Below the pieces are notes generated by a model. That model worked only from the letters and a program-made list of their open reading frames with translations, ran no database searches and was not told the DNA's origin. Shown here in pieces: positions 20,982 to 31,194 of a stretch of DNA of 64,000 nucleotides. The translations under genes were made by a program, and so were the position numbers. How positions within the stretch are numbered: the first letter of the stretch is position 1; each line of letters starts with the position of its first letter. Source of the stretch: Zeugodacus cucurbitae (Eukaryota > Arthropoda > Insecta > Diptera > Tephritidae); contig NC_071670.1 in the NCBI RefSeq assembly GCF_028554725.1, positions 30,994,001 to 31,058,000 on the forward strand. Reading direction: 5' to 3'.

Positions 20982-21371
20982 CGAAAATGGCACCAGAACA
21001 AACTAGAATAGACGATCGAAAGCGATGACTTGCCAGATGTATCTAGACATCGATATTCGTAGTTGCCAGAATGTTCGAGTGACGATAACATGCTAGCAAT
21101 CGACTATATAAGGGCTAGCAGCAACACACAGTTCTGATAAGAGAGTTGTCGAGTGAGGACAATTCTAAGGAGAGAGTTGTCGAGCAAAGTGTAAACAAGT
21201 TATAAGTTAGAGTTGTAAAGTAGAGTACTGAGTACTAAAGTGTTAAGTTATAAGGAATTAGAAATAAAGATTAGTGTATAACCATTAAAGTGTGACTTTT
21301 ATTTGACAATCCAGTGATCGAACTCAGGGTAGAGTTTTAGAGTAAACGACAGATTTTGGAAATCCGTTACA
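20977..21371 (+). mobile_element. 395-bp LTR of the integrase-bearing element
   Basis: The LTR starts TGTAACG after a purine-rich GTGGAGGGCAG and ends CGTTACA, an inverted repeat of the start. It holds a TATA box (CTATATAAGG, TATA at 21105) and an AATAAA (21263-21268) in the proper order for transcription start and polyadenylation. It lies directly after the integrase frame, so it is the 3' LTR of a 5'-truncated copy. No 5' LTR is present in the window. Confidence 0.8.
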
Positions 21372-21430
21372 ATATGCTATCGTTAGTGACGAAATTTTGA
21401 TTCGAACCATTGTGTGTTGAAAAATTAAAA

Positions 21431-21600
21431 TGCCTGGCAAAAGAACCTCGTTTGAGAGGCTCAGTTGGTGTACTATAATTACCAGATCGGTAAAAATTTC
21501 GAAGAGTTATCATTAATGTTTTGTTTAAGTAGGCAAACAATTTATTATATTGTAAAGCAAAGCCTTCGAGAATTTTTTATTAGAATAATATCAGAATACA
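21431..21600 (+). pseudogene. N-terminal fragment of a Tc1-like transposase
   Basis: ATG at 21431 reads MPGKRTSFE, then after a one-base shift VYYNYQIGKNFEELSLMFCL and SRQTIYYIVKQ. This is a helix-turn-helix N-terminus like those of some Tc1/mariner transposases. The rest of the paired-like domain and the DDE core are missing: the sequence is cut by the hAT-like end at 21617. Confidence 0.5.
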
Positions 21601-22219
21601 TAAGGCTGATTCTATGTAGAGTCCGACCGAATAATCGGCTTTGGCATCGGCATCGGCCATATTTGGCCCATTCTTTCTACTTCTTTTGAATTACACTTAC
21701 ACCAACTGTTCTTTTACTTTCTTGATTTCTTAAAAGCCTAAAATATTAAGCCTTCTGTTCACCTTATAAAACACTGTTTGATTCATATTTGCCTGAACCA
21801 TTTATTCCTCACGATGTTAATATTAAGTCTAGTATAAAGAACTTCATTAATTTTTTTTTGTTTTATATTTATTATTAATATCAAAAATGCATAGTTTTGT
21901 TCAACAACTTGTTGAGATTTTGAAGATTTTTTCATAATGTCACTCTTATAGAAACCGTTGTTGCTATTTGCAAATAACTGGTAGAGTCTTGAGACAAATT
22001 TTCATAATCAATATAATTCGCCATAGACAGGAACAGGTAATAATTATTTGGTGCTGGTTTGGACTATGAGGTGCATGTAAGAGAACCTCCCAAAAAGCTT
22101 TTTTTTTGTTCTTAAAGGAAAAAAGCTATATGCTGACGTAGCAACTTGTTTTGAGAAAATACGAATAACTTATTTGTCATATCTATATATTATAAAAATA
22201 AGTTATTTAGTTTTGAATA

Positions 22220-22653
22220 CACTGTCCAACAGCATTTTTGGAACAGAATAGCGACCCTATAATTCTGAAAGGGTATGTTGAGTAGATCATTTTTGTAGAA
22301 TAAACTTATGGTCCAGCACGTCTGAGTTTTTTTTTACAGTATGTCAAAGTTTTCATTTTTTGGTTGAAGGGAGCATTATACTATATGAAAAAAAATGTTG
22401 TAAGTTAATGTCTGAGAGAATTCTTATGGTCGAAGTAGTATTGTGGAATTGTATGAGGATTATTTTTGTGGAAGATCTTAACCCTCTAACTGGTTTCTTT
22501 ATGGGTCAATTTGACCCTTTTTTCGAGAAAATCAAAAAATATCCTTTAAAAAAGGACATTTAAGGATTAAAATATTCTACGAAAATGTTTGGCGGAAAAT
22601 TTCAGTGGGGGTCACCAAACACACCATTGTTGTAAATAAAGCTCTTTACGATT
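22220..22653 (+). repeat. Left terminal inverted repeat
   Basis: It matches the reverse complement of 24619-25060 from CACTGTCCAACA through CTCTTTACGATT, differing at scattered bases and by a short insertion near the outer tip of the right copy. Confidence 0.85.
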
Positions 22654-22755
22654 GATAAAAAAATTTTAATTTTGTTTTAATAGTGGTTTATTATAGTATG
22701 TACATATTTATTTTTTTGCTTCAGCAGTAGTAGGACAATGGATTAAAGATTAAAC

Positions 22756-24407
22756 TTAATATGCTTTCCTGTATTTAGCTTGACGTGAATGTTCCGATGT
22801 GTCAAGGTTTCTGTACAAGCCCCATACGTATTCAGCAAGCATTACAGTTTGGGATTTCCCTTTGAACCTTTCTTCCAATACCTTTATATCCTGATGAAAC
22901 CTTTCACCGTGTTCATCTGAAACCGCTCCAAGGTTTTCTTTAAAAAAATTGAGATACGCCAATATTGTTAAAACCGATTAGCAGCTTTCAATATTTTCTG
23001 CATAGTTTTGTGCTTTTGAGTTTCCAAGGAATTCTGATATAACCAGCTGCATAAAGTCAAATGCTGTCTTTTGCATATCCGACAGATGACCATAAAATTC
23101 TTCATCTTGTAATTATTGTCTTATATCGGGTCCAACGAGCATTCCTAGAAAAGGTAGTTTACATTAAATGAAATAAATTATTTCTTAAAACCGTATTTTA
23201 CCTTCTTTTAATTTTGCTGCAGATAATCTGGGGAAAATTGTTTGAATGCGTTTGAAAGCATATCCTTAAGCTTTTAATAAAAATTTTCACCACGCCCAAC
23301 TTAATATGCAGCGGTGGAAGTATGACCTTATCTTTTGGGACAAGAGATTCATGGATTACATTTAAGTCACCAATAATATTTTCTTTACGTTCTTCGAAAT
23401 ATTTAATATGATATTGGCTGCTAGTAGCACGTGAATCCCATTTACAAAGAAAACACATATATTTTGTGTATCCTGTTTGCATTCCAGTCAATATTGCAAT
23501 CATTTTAAAGTCTGCGCATACTTCCCATTTATATTTATAGTATTCAATTTTATTTACGAGATTTGAAATATTTGTGTATGTTTCTTCCTTTTTTGTGGAA
23601 TACGCAACCGGTATTTATGGATGATGATTTCCATTGTGCAATAAAACTGCTTTTAAGCTGTGTTTTGAACTATCTATAAATAGAACCTCTTCAATACTGC
23701 AACAGTATACAAGTTCTTCTGATTTTTTAAAATAACTTTCCAAATCGGCGTGTCTTTTGCTTGGCGATGTAACTTTTACATCGGCTTTTATCAAATTCCT
23801 GTTTTTCAATCTGGAACAAAATATTTCAGCTTTCTCTTTTGTTAGTCCTAAATCTCTTACAAGATCTTTAAAACAAGCTTGGTCTATCAAATTAGGACAT
23901 ATGTTTAAACCACCAGGAGGCAAGTAACTTATATCTGACATGTTTTCAACCGCCGCTGTTATTTCTGTATTGGCGTTTGTCATATTGGCCGAAAATGTAT
24001 GTGTAGGCGGTTGAGGCACCGGAACACCTTCACAGCGCACTTCTGGTAAAATGACATTATTTGTTGCTTCGTATGTCGTTATCGCGTAGTGCCTTTTGGC
24101 TTCTACCAAATTTGTAATTTACGCAGAAATGGCATGTATCTGATTTGTGATTTTCAGGTTCAATCCATATAATAGGCGCAGAAAATGGCAGCCTCTTAGT
24201 ACCGCCTTTGTACCAGGTCAAAAGACCACTTTCGCAAGTAGTACATACAGTTTTTGGTATCCAAGCTTCACATAAAAATTGTATTCCAAAGAAAAGAAAA
24301 TATGGTTCTTCAATTGTAGGGAATATCTTTCTTCTGCTTTGAAGGTGCGTAAAACGTCCACAAATAAAACAAAACCAATCTCTTAATTTGCAAACAGAAT
24401 CCGCCAT
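22756..24407 (-). pseudogene. Transposase of the CACTG-ended element, spliced, with a frameshift and stops
   Basis: The minus-strand ATG (24407) starts MADSVCKLRDWFCFICGRF, then a Cys-rich segment (CTTCESGL, CHFCVN) like a zinc ribbon. A frameshift near 24108 is followed by RCEGVPVPQPP, LGLTKEKAEIFCSRLKNRN and LFIDSSKHSLKAVLLHNGN. An in-frame stop (23615-23617) sits where Ser is expected. Then ADFKMIAILTGMQTGYTKYM, CFLCKWDSR and LPPLHIKLGVVK follow. A 57-bp intron (23201 to 23145; GTAAAA...TTCTAG) joins KLKE to GMLVGPDIRQ; one more stop comes right after. The C-terminus has GAVSDEHGERFHQDI and ends at 22756. I recognise this as a family of proteins found in many arthropods and Hydra. The broken frame makes this copy non-autonomous. 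Confidence 0.8.
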
Positions 24408-24618
24408 GCTTATTTAAGCTTTAATTGTTCTTTTTTATATTAATATTAGTAAAAATCACACCCGATATGTACTGCTTAGTAAGTCAATTATGCTTAATTT
24501 TATCACACCCGATTTGTAAGTCACAGCTGACTAGGCGTGAGAACTCAGTGTTTGGCCCGGCCGAATTTGACGACGTTCTCAACTACTTTGTATATGTTGG
24601 CGTGTAATTTTGGCAATT

Positions 24619-25060
24619 AATCGTAAAGAGCTTTATTTACAACAATGGTGTCTTTGGTGACCCCCACTGAAATTTTCCGCCAAACATTTTCGTAGAATAT
24701 TTTAGTCCTTAAACGTCCTTTTTTAAAGGATATTTTTTGATTTTCTCGAAAAAAGGGTCAAATTGACCCATAAAGAAACCAGTTAGAGGGTTAAGATCTC
24801 CCAAAAAAATAATCCTCATACAATTCCACAATACAACTTTGACCATAAGAATTCTCTCAGACATTAACTTACAACATTTTTTTCATATAGTATAATGCTC
24901 CCTTCAACCAAAAAATTAAAACTTCGACCCACAGTAAAAAAAACTCAGACGTGCTGGACCATAAGTTTGTTCTACAAAAATGATCTACTCAACATACCCT
25001 TTCAGAATTATAGGGTTGCTATTCTGTTCCATTCAAAAAGTCTTCATTTGTTGGACAGTG
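24619..25060 (-). repeat. Right terminal inverted repeat
   Basis: Reverse complement of the left repeat. The outer ~25 bp after TGTCCAACA differs (AAATGAAGACT in place of GCAT), then identity is high to the inner end. Confidence 0.85.
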
Positions 25061-25200
25061 ATATTGATTGAATTAATAAATACATATGAACTGAGAATTT
25101 ACTTATTTTGTGATGTTATTTGTTTTTGTTGTTTCTTTTGTTACTAAACTAGTTTACTAAATAAATTTGACCATGAAAGAATCGGCATCGACCGATACTT

Positions 25201-25560
25201 TGCCAACTGGTTTTTGTCGATGGTTTTTTTAATTTCGATGCATCGAATGGTGGTGGATATTTCCAATGCATCGATGTTTTTATCCGATGCATAAATTTTT
25301 TTGTTGGATTTGTCTCGTTGGGAACTTGGTTTAAACTTGGAACTTGGTCAAAAGTGGCGTATTTGAAAAACTAAACTATTGAATAATATAATTTTTAAAT
25401 CCTTTAATAAAACTGTTCTACTTTAAATTTATGTAGTTCAAAACTTGCTTAAATAATATTGCGTAACTAAATTTGCATTTTAATGGTTTTAAAGGGATTT
25501 TTATATTTTTTTTTGATACTTTCAATGCATCAATGTTTTTATTCGATGACGAACGTTAAC
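25201..25560 (+). repeat. Pair of GATGCATCGATG-type repeats
   Basis: CCAATGCATCGATGTTTTTA near 25264 recurs in diverged form (TCAATGCATCAATGTTTTTA) near 25523, with GATGCATCGAA words around the first. They may be ends of another small hAT-like element; no target duplication is visible. Confidence 0.4.
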
Positions 25561-25689
25561 TCATTAACGGAAAATTTCCATATGTTTGCATTATTGCCTG
25601 CTCACTCCATATTACCTACATGTACTGGGGATATAATTGAGTTTATATCGAACTGGGAGACGGGCGTACACAAATTTCGGCTAGTTTCA

Positions 25690-27050
25690 AGCTAGGATCA
25701 AGTACCATCGCAGCCGTTAAAAGAGCTGGTGCAGGACTGTGAGGCATCCTAGTGCATGATTATACTTGGATGCGACTCAAATGCTCACCAAACTCTTTGG
25801 GGAAGCACTGACATCAACGATAGAGGTGAGTTGCTTTTCAATTATTTACTAGGCACGACGCTTTTGCTGTGCAATAAGGTAGCGTACCAACATTCATTAT
25901 CAGAAATAGGCAGGAAGTGTTAGCTATAACGCTTATGTCGGAGGACCTTATAAATAGGGTATCTCAGTGGAGAGTTCTTGAAGAACACTCCATTTCAGAT
26001 CACCGTTATAATGAATGTAGACTAAACGAAACAGTAACCAGGGTTAATAAATTCAGGAATCATAGGAAAACGAACTGGCTAGTCCATCTGCTGGAGCTAA
26101 AAAACCTATCCCTATGATTCCAACGTCTCAATCTAAACACAAAGAGGAATTAAATAACCTCGTTAATCAATTCACAAAAGCTTGTCGACAATCACTAGAG
26201 GTGACCTGTTCATTAACATGCAGTAGGGGAATGATTAGGCCTCCATGGTGGTCACCTGAGCTTAAAAAATAACAGATTGCAGAAGACATTTTAATAAAGC
26301 AAAACTATTTCAAGTGGAGGAAGACTGGGATAGATACTACAACCTTCTAAGGTCTTATAAAAAGAAAATAAGGAAAGCTAAAAAACCTCTTGGAAAACTT
26401 TTTGCAATGACATAGATACAGCGGATGCATCTCGTTTAAGGAAAATACTAGAAAAGTCTGCTCATAAAATCGAATATCTTCAGAAGCCAGATCATGGCTG
26501 GACGACATCCAATGAAGAATCACTGGGACTACTAATAGATACAAACTTCCCGGGCAGCTCAGAAAGACATGCGTTATACACAACGGAAGAGTTAGATCCT
26601 ATTTCTGAGGATATGGTAACAGCATGTAAGGTAAGATGTGCAATTGCTAGTTTCAAGCCCTTTAAATGTCCGGGACCAGATGGGATATTCCCGGTACAAT
26701 TATAGTAATCCCTTAATTACATTACAGACTGGCTGGTAATAATGTTCAATGGAACGCTACAACTTAACTACATTCTATTGATATGGAGAGAGGTCAAAGT
26801 AATTTATATATGAAAAGCAGGCTAGAGCTAACATACTAAGCCGAAGGACTACAGACCAATTAGTCTCTCATCTTTCCTCCTAAAAACGTTTGAAAGATTG
26901 ATAGAGATAGATATAAGGAACAAGATAACTCCAGATAAACCGGCAGTTTCTCAGCATGCGTATTCTAAAGGAAAATTACAATTCAGTGGTTGTAGAGATT
27001 GAAAAATCTCTGGTGATAAAGGAATACGCCCTTATAGTCTTTTTTTCCAG
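25690..27050 (+). pseudogene. Jockey-like LINE ORF2: endonuclease and start of reverse transcriptase
   Basis: The endonuclease reads LKELVQDCEAS, then ILGCDSNAHQTLWGSTDIND with the catalytic Asp/Asn/His set, and the SDHR motif (EEHSISDHRYNEC) at about 25990-26020. The linker shows PPWWSPELKK. Reverse-transcriptase blocks follow: FKCPGPDGIFPVQL, then KPKDYRPISLSSFLLKTFERL, and VSQHAYSKGK. Catalytic FADD is absent because the sequence ends near 27050. There are many stops and frameshifts. This enzyme nicks DNA and reverse transcribes its RNA at the nick in working copies. Confidence 0.8.
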
Positions 27051-27052
27051 TT

Positions 27053-27137
27053 GGAGATTCCAAGTGTAACCAGGTCGCTCTCCACCTGGTCACTCCAACG
27101 GAGTGGAGGCCTTCCCCTTCCTCGGCTTCCTCTGATA
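27053..27137 (-). repeat. Short LINE ORF2 3' fragment
   Basis: The minus strand reads GRGRPPLRW, a DQVE-like segment and TLGISNW, the C-terminal part of the same LINE type as at 53639-54739; nucleotide identity with 53699-53783 is high. Confidence 0.7.
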
Positions 27138-28461
27138 TAAAACGTTTGGCAAATGGCTACGGGCCACATTGTCAAACATATGTGCACCAGAGAGCTGCAA
27201 CGAGTATGATAAAATCAGAACAAACAGTCGTACCAAAAACACAATCAAATCAATTCAGTTCAGCAAAGACAACATTGTTAATCAATTCGAGTAGCCGCCA
27301 GCGTCAACTGATATGATGCAACACGAACAATCTGTTCTTCGGCAATCACGATCGTGTAAACGGTATGGCTGGCCTCGGTTGCAATCATATCATGTCAGTT
27401 CATAGCGTTGTGACGATTGTTTGAATTGAAGTGAAACTTTTGGTAAACTATAAGTAAATCTACGAGTAAATCTATGGGTATGGATCGTCTATTTGATCGT
27501 CTCCAATATCCTTTATATTATAAATGTACCTCGGGTTCGATAACTGGTACATTGCAATAGCACTAATACTGAATTGGAGGTGTGGCACTGCTTATCTAAA
27601 AAGGCGTAGTTATAATTTCAACCATTTTTATGCTATAACATCAGGATATCAAGGATTTATGTATCAATTTGAATTGAAATTGGTCTATATTGGGTTTGAC
27701 TAAAAAAGAGTGGGCCACACCCATTGATGTTGTTCGTTAGTGAGTTAGTTAGCACACGATTTGAATGAATAGACCCGATTTCCTAAAACAATAATAATTT
27801 AAAGTAAAGTTTGTTTTTCTTTTATTTGCAACTTTTCACTTTCGCCACAACCATTACGTGGAACCTATTAAAATTCCATACAAGTTATCCTGTAGTGATT
27901 TCATACTCGATAACAATTAAAATTAATCATACGCCATTGGCATCAACTGTTGAAACTTTGAAAAATATTTAAAGTGGAAACACCTTTTACCTTGTTTATG
28001 TTTGTTTTTAAATATTCGCAAATACAGGTCTCATGTATTGTACATTTAATTACCACAAGGATAACTTCAGGTCACTATAGTGAATCTGTATATACCTTTT
28101 TATTAATTACGAATAGTAAAAAACATTATATTGCACTATTATTTTTTAGATTTTGTGGTGTAGAAATTATAATTTAATAATGAAGTACCCACAGTGCGCA
28201 ATTAGAGAATCTAGAGTGTTAGTAGTTAAAACCATACGTATCTGTTCTCAGAGGTTTAAAGATTATGATTTTTTTGTCCCTTATTTTCTCTCATTCCAGG
28301 TTTTTCAACATTCCTTTTTGTCTTCGTTGAAATAATACATAACTTAAGCTATAAATATGCACACACAAAAATATAATATTTTTCGATCCAACGGTGGTAT
28401 CTGCATAGTTTTATTTATTTACAAGAATATTGAAACTATGACTAAATTACAGAACAATATA
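27138..28461. other. No gene seen; weak DINE-like traces
   Basis: No supported frame. At 27590-27760, GAATTGAAATTGGTC, AGAGTGGGCCACACCCA and TTCGTTAGTGAGTTAG recall the middle of DINE-1-like copies, so a decayed fragment is possible. Confidence 0.4.
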
Positions 28462-28465
28462 TTAA

Positions 28466-30240
28466 CCCATTAAACGCGAAAGCTAAATAGCAAAGATAGA
28501 GGAACCAAACTTTGTGTGGATAGGGTTGATATGTACACAAAACTACAAACAAAAGTTTCGTCTGCACGACCCATGACATATATGTAACGCTCGCGGGTTT
28601 CTGTTATGTAATACAATGTTTGATACTAACATGTAAATAAACATTTCCATAGGATTTAATTCATCAATTTTATTATTTTAATTATAAAGTTTACAAAAAG
28701 AAAACGAAACAAGTACAAACGTATGAAAATTCATCAATTTTTGGTTGAGAAAGAAAACTCAAACTGGTCTAAAGTGAAAGTTGTAGACCAGTCCACACAC
28801 AAACCTACGTCACACTTATACATTTGGTGTTTATTGATCGCTGGCAGTTGTTTCCAGCATAGCGTCTCCTGGTAGGATTTCTAACTATGAAATGGCCAAT
28901 TAGGTCATATCTAGCATCAAGCTCAATTTGCGAATCCGGACGTCTAAATCCCCATGGTCCTCGGACTTGTCCATAAGTACGACAAAAGTGATTAGCAATG
29001 GTTCTGCTAAACTGTAGCTGGGTTAGCCCGTGTCCGCCTTTTCTATGTAAGAGCCAAGCATTTTGAATGGAGACATCAACCAACCAGGTAAAAATTGAGA
29101 ACCACCACTTCTTTTGGTCCATACGGTCTGTTCCGCCCATATTCTTATTATACATTACGATAGCATTGGGGACTTGAACCTGAATTCGAGCATGTTCTGC
29201 CCTAGAGTATCTTCCAGCTGTCCCTACCGGTTCCTTCCCAAATAAAGTTGATGCAACGGAAACTACTGCATTGTCTACCCATTTCGTGACTGTAATATCG
29301 CATTCCGAAATCCGGGAACTAACCATATAACCACGTTCCTTTTTTTTCAACTTATTCTTCAGTGGCAAAGGGCAAGAGATTGGCATTGAATTTTACCGAA
29401 TTGTTCCAGTTCCCTCATATCCCATTTTTTTTAATCCAACCAAAACAGGTATTGAAGTGAAGAGATTATCGAAAAAAATTGAAATGGAAGTGGCTTCACG
29501 TTTTATTAATTTTAAACAACAGATCAGCGTTCTTTCCATAGTTTGCAGCGTACTCTTCGTTCGTCCTAGGGTTTTTTCCCTGATACATCTCGAAGTTTAG
29601 AAGATAACGGGAAGGCGTATTTAGACACCACATTTTATAACCAAATCTCAACGGTTTGCCTCTAATAAATTGTTTACAACCGTGTCCATATCAAAGTCGG
29701 TATTTTTTCTTGTAACAATTTTACAATCCTCGACAAGCTGTGTATGTGCCAAGTTTTCCAAAGTACCGTCGTCTTCATCTGCCGAATCATCACCTGAAAG
29801 AGCACCCGCGTCAGGAGCCTCTATATATATAGCTTCCACCTCTTCTTCTTCATTATTTGTCAATTCGTCCAAAACTGCGAAAACTTCTTCAACAGTTAGT
29901 TTTGCCCTAATTTTTTTTTTATTTAGCATAAAATTTCAAACACTATCAATATATACAAAACACTCTTTTCACATAAATCGGTGACACTTTATTAAAAATC
30001 GTACTTACCGACAACGTGTTCCCATTTCAATAGTTTTTTTAGGTGTACTTCGTGTTCACTGCGCTACTAATTTTGCTACACTAAACGGAAAAGGCAAAAT
30101 ATAGCGCACACTTATTCTTTGATTTGTTCACTTCAATTCTAATTTATAATTTGGAACATTTAAAATTGCATTTCGAAAAAGTCGTAGATTTATGTGAAAG
30201 ATCGGAGCGTTACATATATGTAACACTAGCGTTTAATGAG
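28466..30240 (-). mobile_element. piggyBac-like transposon with TTAA flanks
   Basis: The element starts CCCATTAAACGC and ends GCGTTTAATGAG, an inverted repeat with one mismatch, and is flanked by TTAA on both sides (28462-28465, 30241-30244), the piggyBac target site. A 16-bp subterminal inverted repeat, CATATATGTAACGCTC at 28577-28592, reappears inverted at 30205-30220. The transposase lies on the minus strand and is broken, so this copy is non-autonomous. Confidence 0.85.
28805..29929 (-). pseudogene. piggyBac-type transposase with internal deletion
   Basis: The minus-strand start at 29929 gives MLNKKKIRAKLTVEEVF and an acidic stretch (EEEEVEAIYIE, SGDDSADEDDG), the typical N-terminal region. 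The DNA-binding part and first catalytic Asp are deleted; from about 29640 the frame reads FKMWCLNTPSRYLLNFEMYQ and GKNPRTNEEYAANYGK, then stops and shifts through the second Asp region. The 193-codon stretch at 29386-28805 has the MYNKNMGGTDRMDQ motif with the last catalytic Asp. The Cys-rich C-terminal ring finger of active relatives is not evident. The enzyme would excise and insert DNA at TTAA. Confidence 0.85.
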
Positions 30241-30283
30241 TTAAATGGAAGCTATGACATCTGGGGCTTTAAGCTAATATGAA

Positions 30284-30923
30284 TGTTCAAATATCATTGA
30301 ACATGCATTCTTTTATGCCTTAGCAAATCCGAGGAGCTACATATAAAACATAAATTTGTATACATAAATAAACACATAAACATATATGCATTAATATGCA
30401 ACAAACATACATTATATGTTGCACGCATACATGCAACACACATATATTTATATGAGGCACGCATGCATCTATATGCAACACGCATGCACTCAACTACTAA
30501 TAAATAACTACTAATAAATAAACATATTTATATGTATGCACAAGATAACCTATTGGTTATAAAAATACATTGGGGCAATTGCTTGTGTGCATTTGAAATA
30601 ACCCCTTATCGTGCAACATATAAAATATAGATATAGACATACACACATACACATATAATTAGTTCTTAAGATAATTCTAAAATTTGTATATAAGTAAGTA
30701 AAAAACCAAAATAAAACTAGAATGAAATAATTTCTCAATAAGGCTAGACTATCACTTATTTTCCCCCATCAGCGGTAAGAAATATTTGATATAGCTAGTT
30801 TTAACATTTGAGAATGAATTAAATTCTCACTCAATGCAAGTCTATCATTGCCCCCCACCAGCGGTAAGGTTTGTTAGAAACTACATTGTTTTATAAAAAT
30901 TGGTAGGCCGGATGTTTTTTACA
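30284..30923 (+). repeat. Left LTR, 640 bp
   Basis: Starts TGTTCAAATATC and ends TGTTTTTTACA. It contains 14 extra bp (TAAATAACTACTAA-type duplication near 30495-30515) compared with the right LTR. Confidence 0.9.
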
Positions 30924-30924
30924 T

Positions 30925-30939
30925 TGGTCCTATCGAGCC
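30925..30939 (+). other. Primer-binding-site-like sequence
   Basis: TGGTCCTATCGAGCC starts two bases after the left LTR end. It resembles the TGGTCCTTCGAGCC-type sequence I recall after BEL/Pao LTRs; the tRNA is not assigned. Confidence 0.5.
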
Positions 30940-30970
30940 TATGAAAGAGCTCAGCCAAAACAAATTTAAT

Positions 30971-31100
30971 ACAGGCAAAATATAAGCCCTGTTAGTTAGA
31001 CAGGCAAAATAAAAAGCCCTGTTATTTACACAGGCAAAATAAAAAGACCTGTTATTTACACAGGCAACATTAAAGCCCTGTTTATAATTCAGGCAAATAA
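30971..31100 (+). repeat. Five ~30-bp leader repeats, each a potential hairpin
   Basis: Units starting ACAGGC at 30971, 31000, 31030 and 31060 and CAGGC at 31090 each contain an A-rich loop and GCCCTGT or GACCTGT, which pairs with ACAGG(C). They lie between the primer site and the ORF, where packaging and dimerisation signals of LTR elements are found. Confidence 0.75.
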
Positions 31101-31194
31101 AATAATAATTGTAAGACGGGTGCATATTCCCGCATATTAACAATATAAAAACAACAATTTTTGTTGCGAGAATATAACAATAAGGTTCTACAAA

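Larger units (their letters stand above)
22220..25060 (-). mobile_element. Complete 2841-bp DNA transposon with ~440-bp inverted repeats (CACTG ends, ATA target duplication)
   Basis: The element begins CACTGTCCAACA and ends TGTTGGACAGTG. It is flanked on both sides by ATA (22217-22219 and 25061-25063), so a 3-bp target duplication. Terminal inverted repeats extend from 22220 to about 22653 and from about 24619 to 25060, mostly identical apart from a few substitutions and a small indel near the tips. CACTR ends plus 3-bp duplications point to the CACTA/Chapaev (CMC) group, but the transposase family name is not certain. It interrupts the hAT-like element. The encoded transposase is on the minus strand. 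Confidence 0.8.
21617..25200 (+). mobile_element. hAT-like element (outer), interrupted by another transposon; right end eroded
   Basis: The left end, TAGAGTCCGACCGAATAATC, is followed by GGCTTTGGCATCGGCATCGG. The right side near 25180 has AATCGGCATCGACCGATAC, an altered counterpart. The same end sequence, in right-end orientation, occurs at 58657-58703 as CGGTCGGACACTA. T/CAGNG-type ends with repeated GGCATCGGCATCGG fit hAT elements; superfamily assignment is from the ends only. The body outside the inserted element (21660-22219, 25061-25180) has no transposase I can read. Confidence 0.5.
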
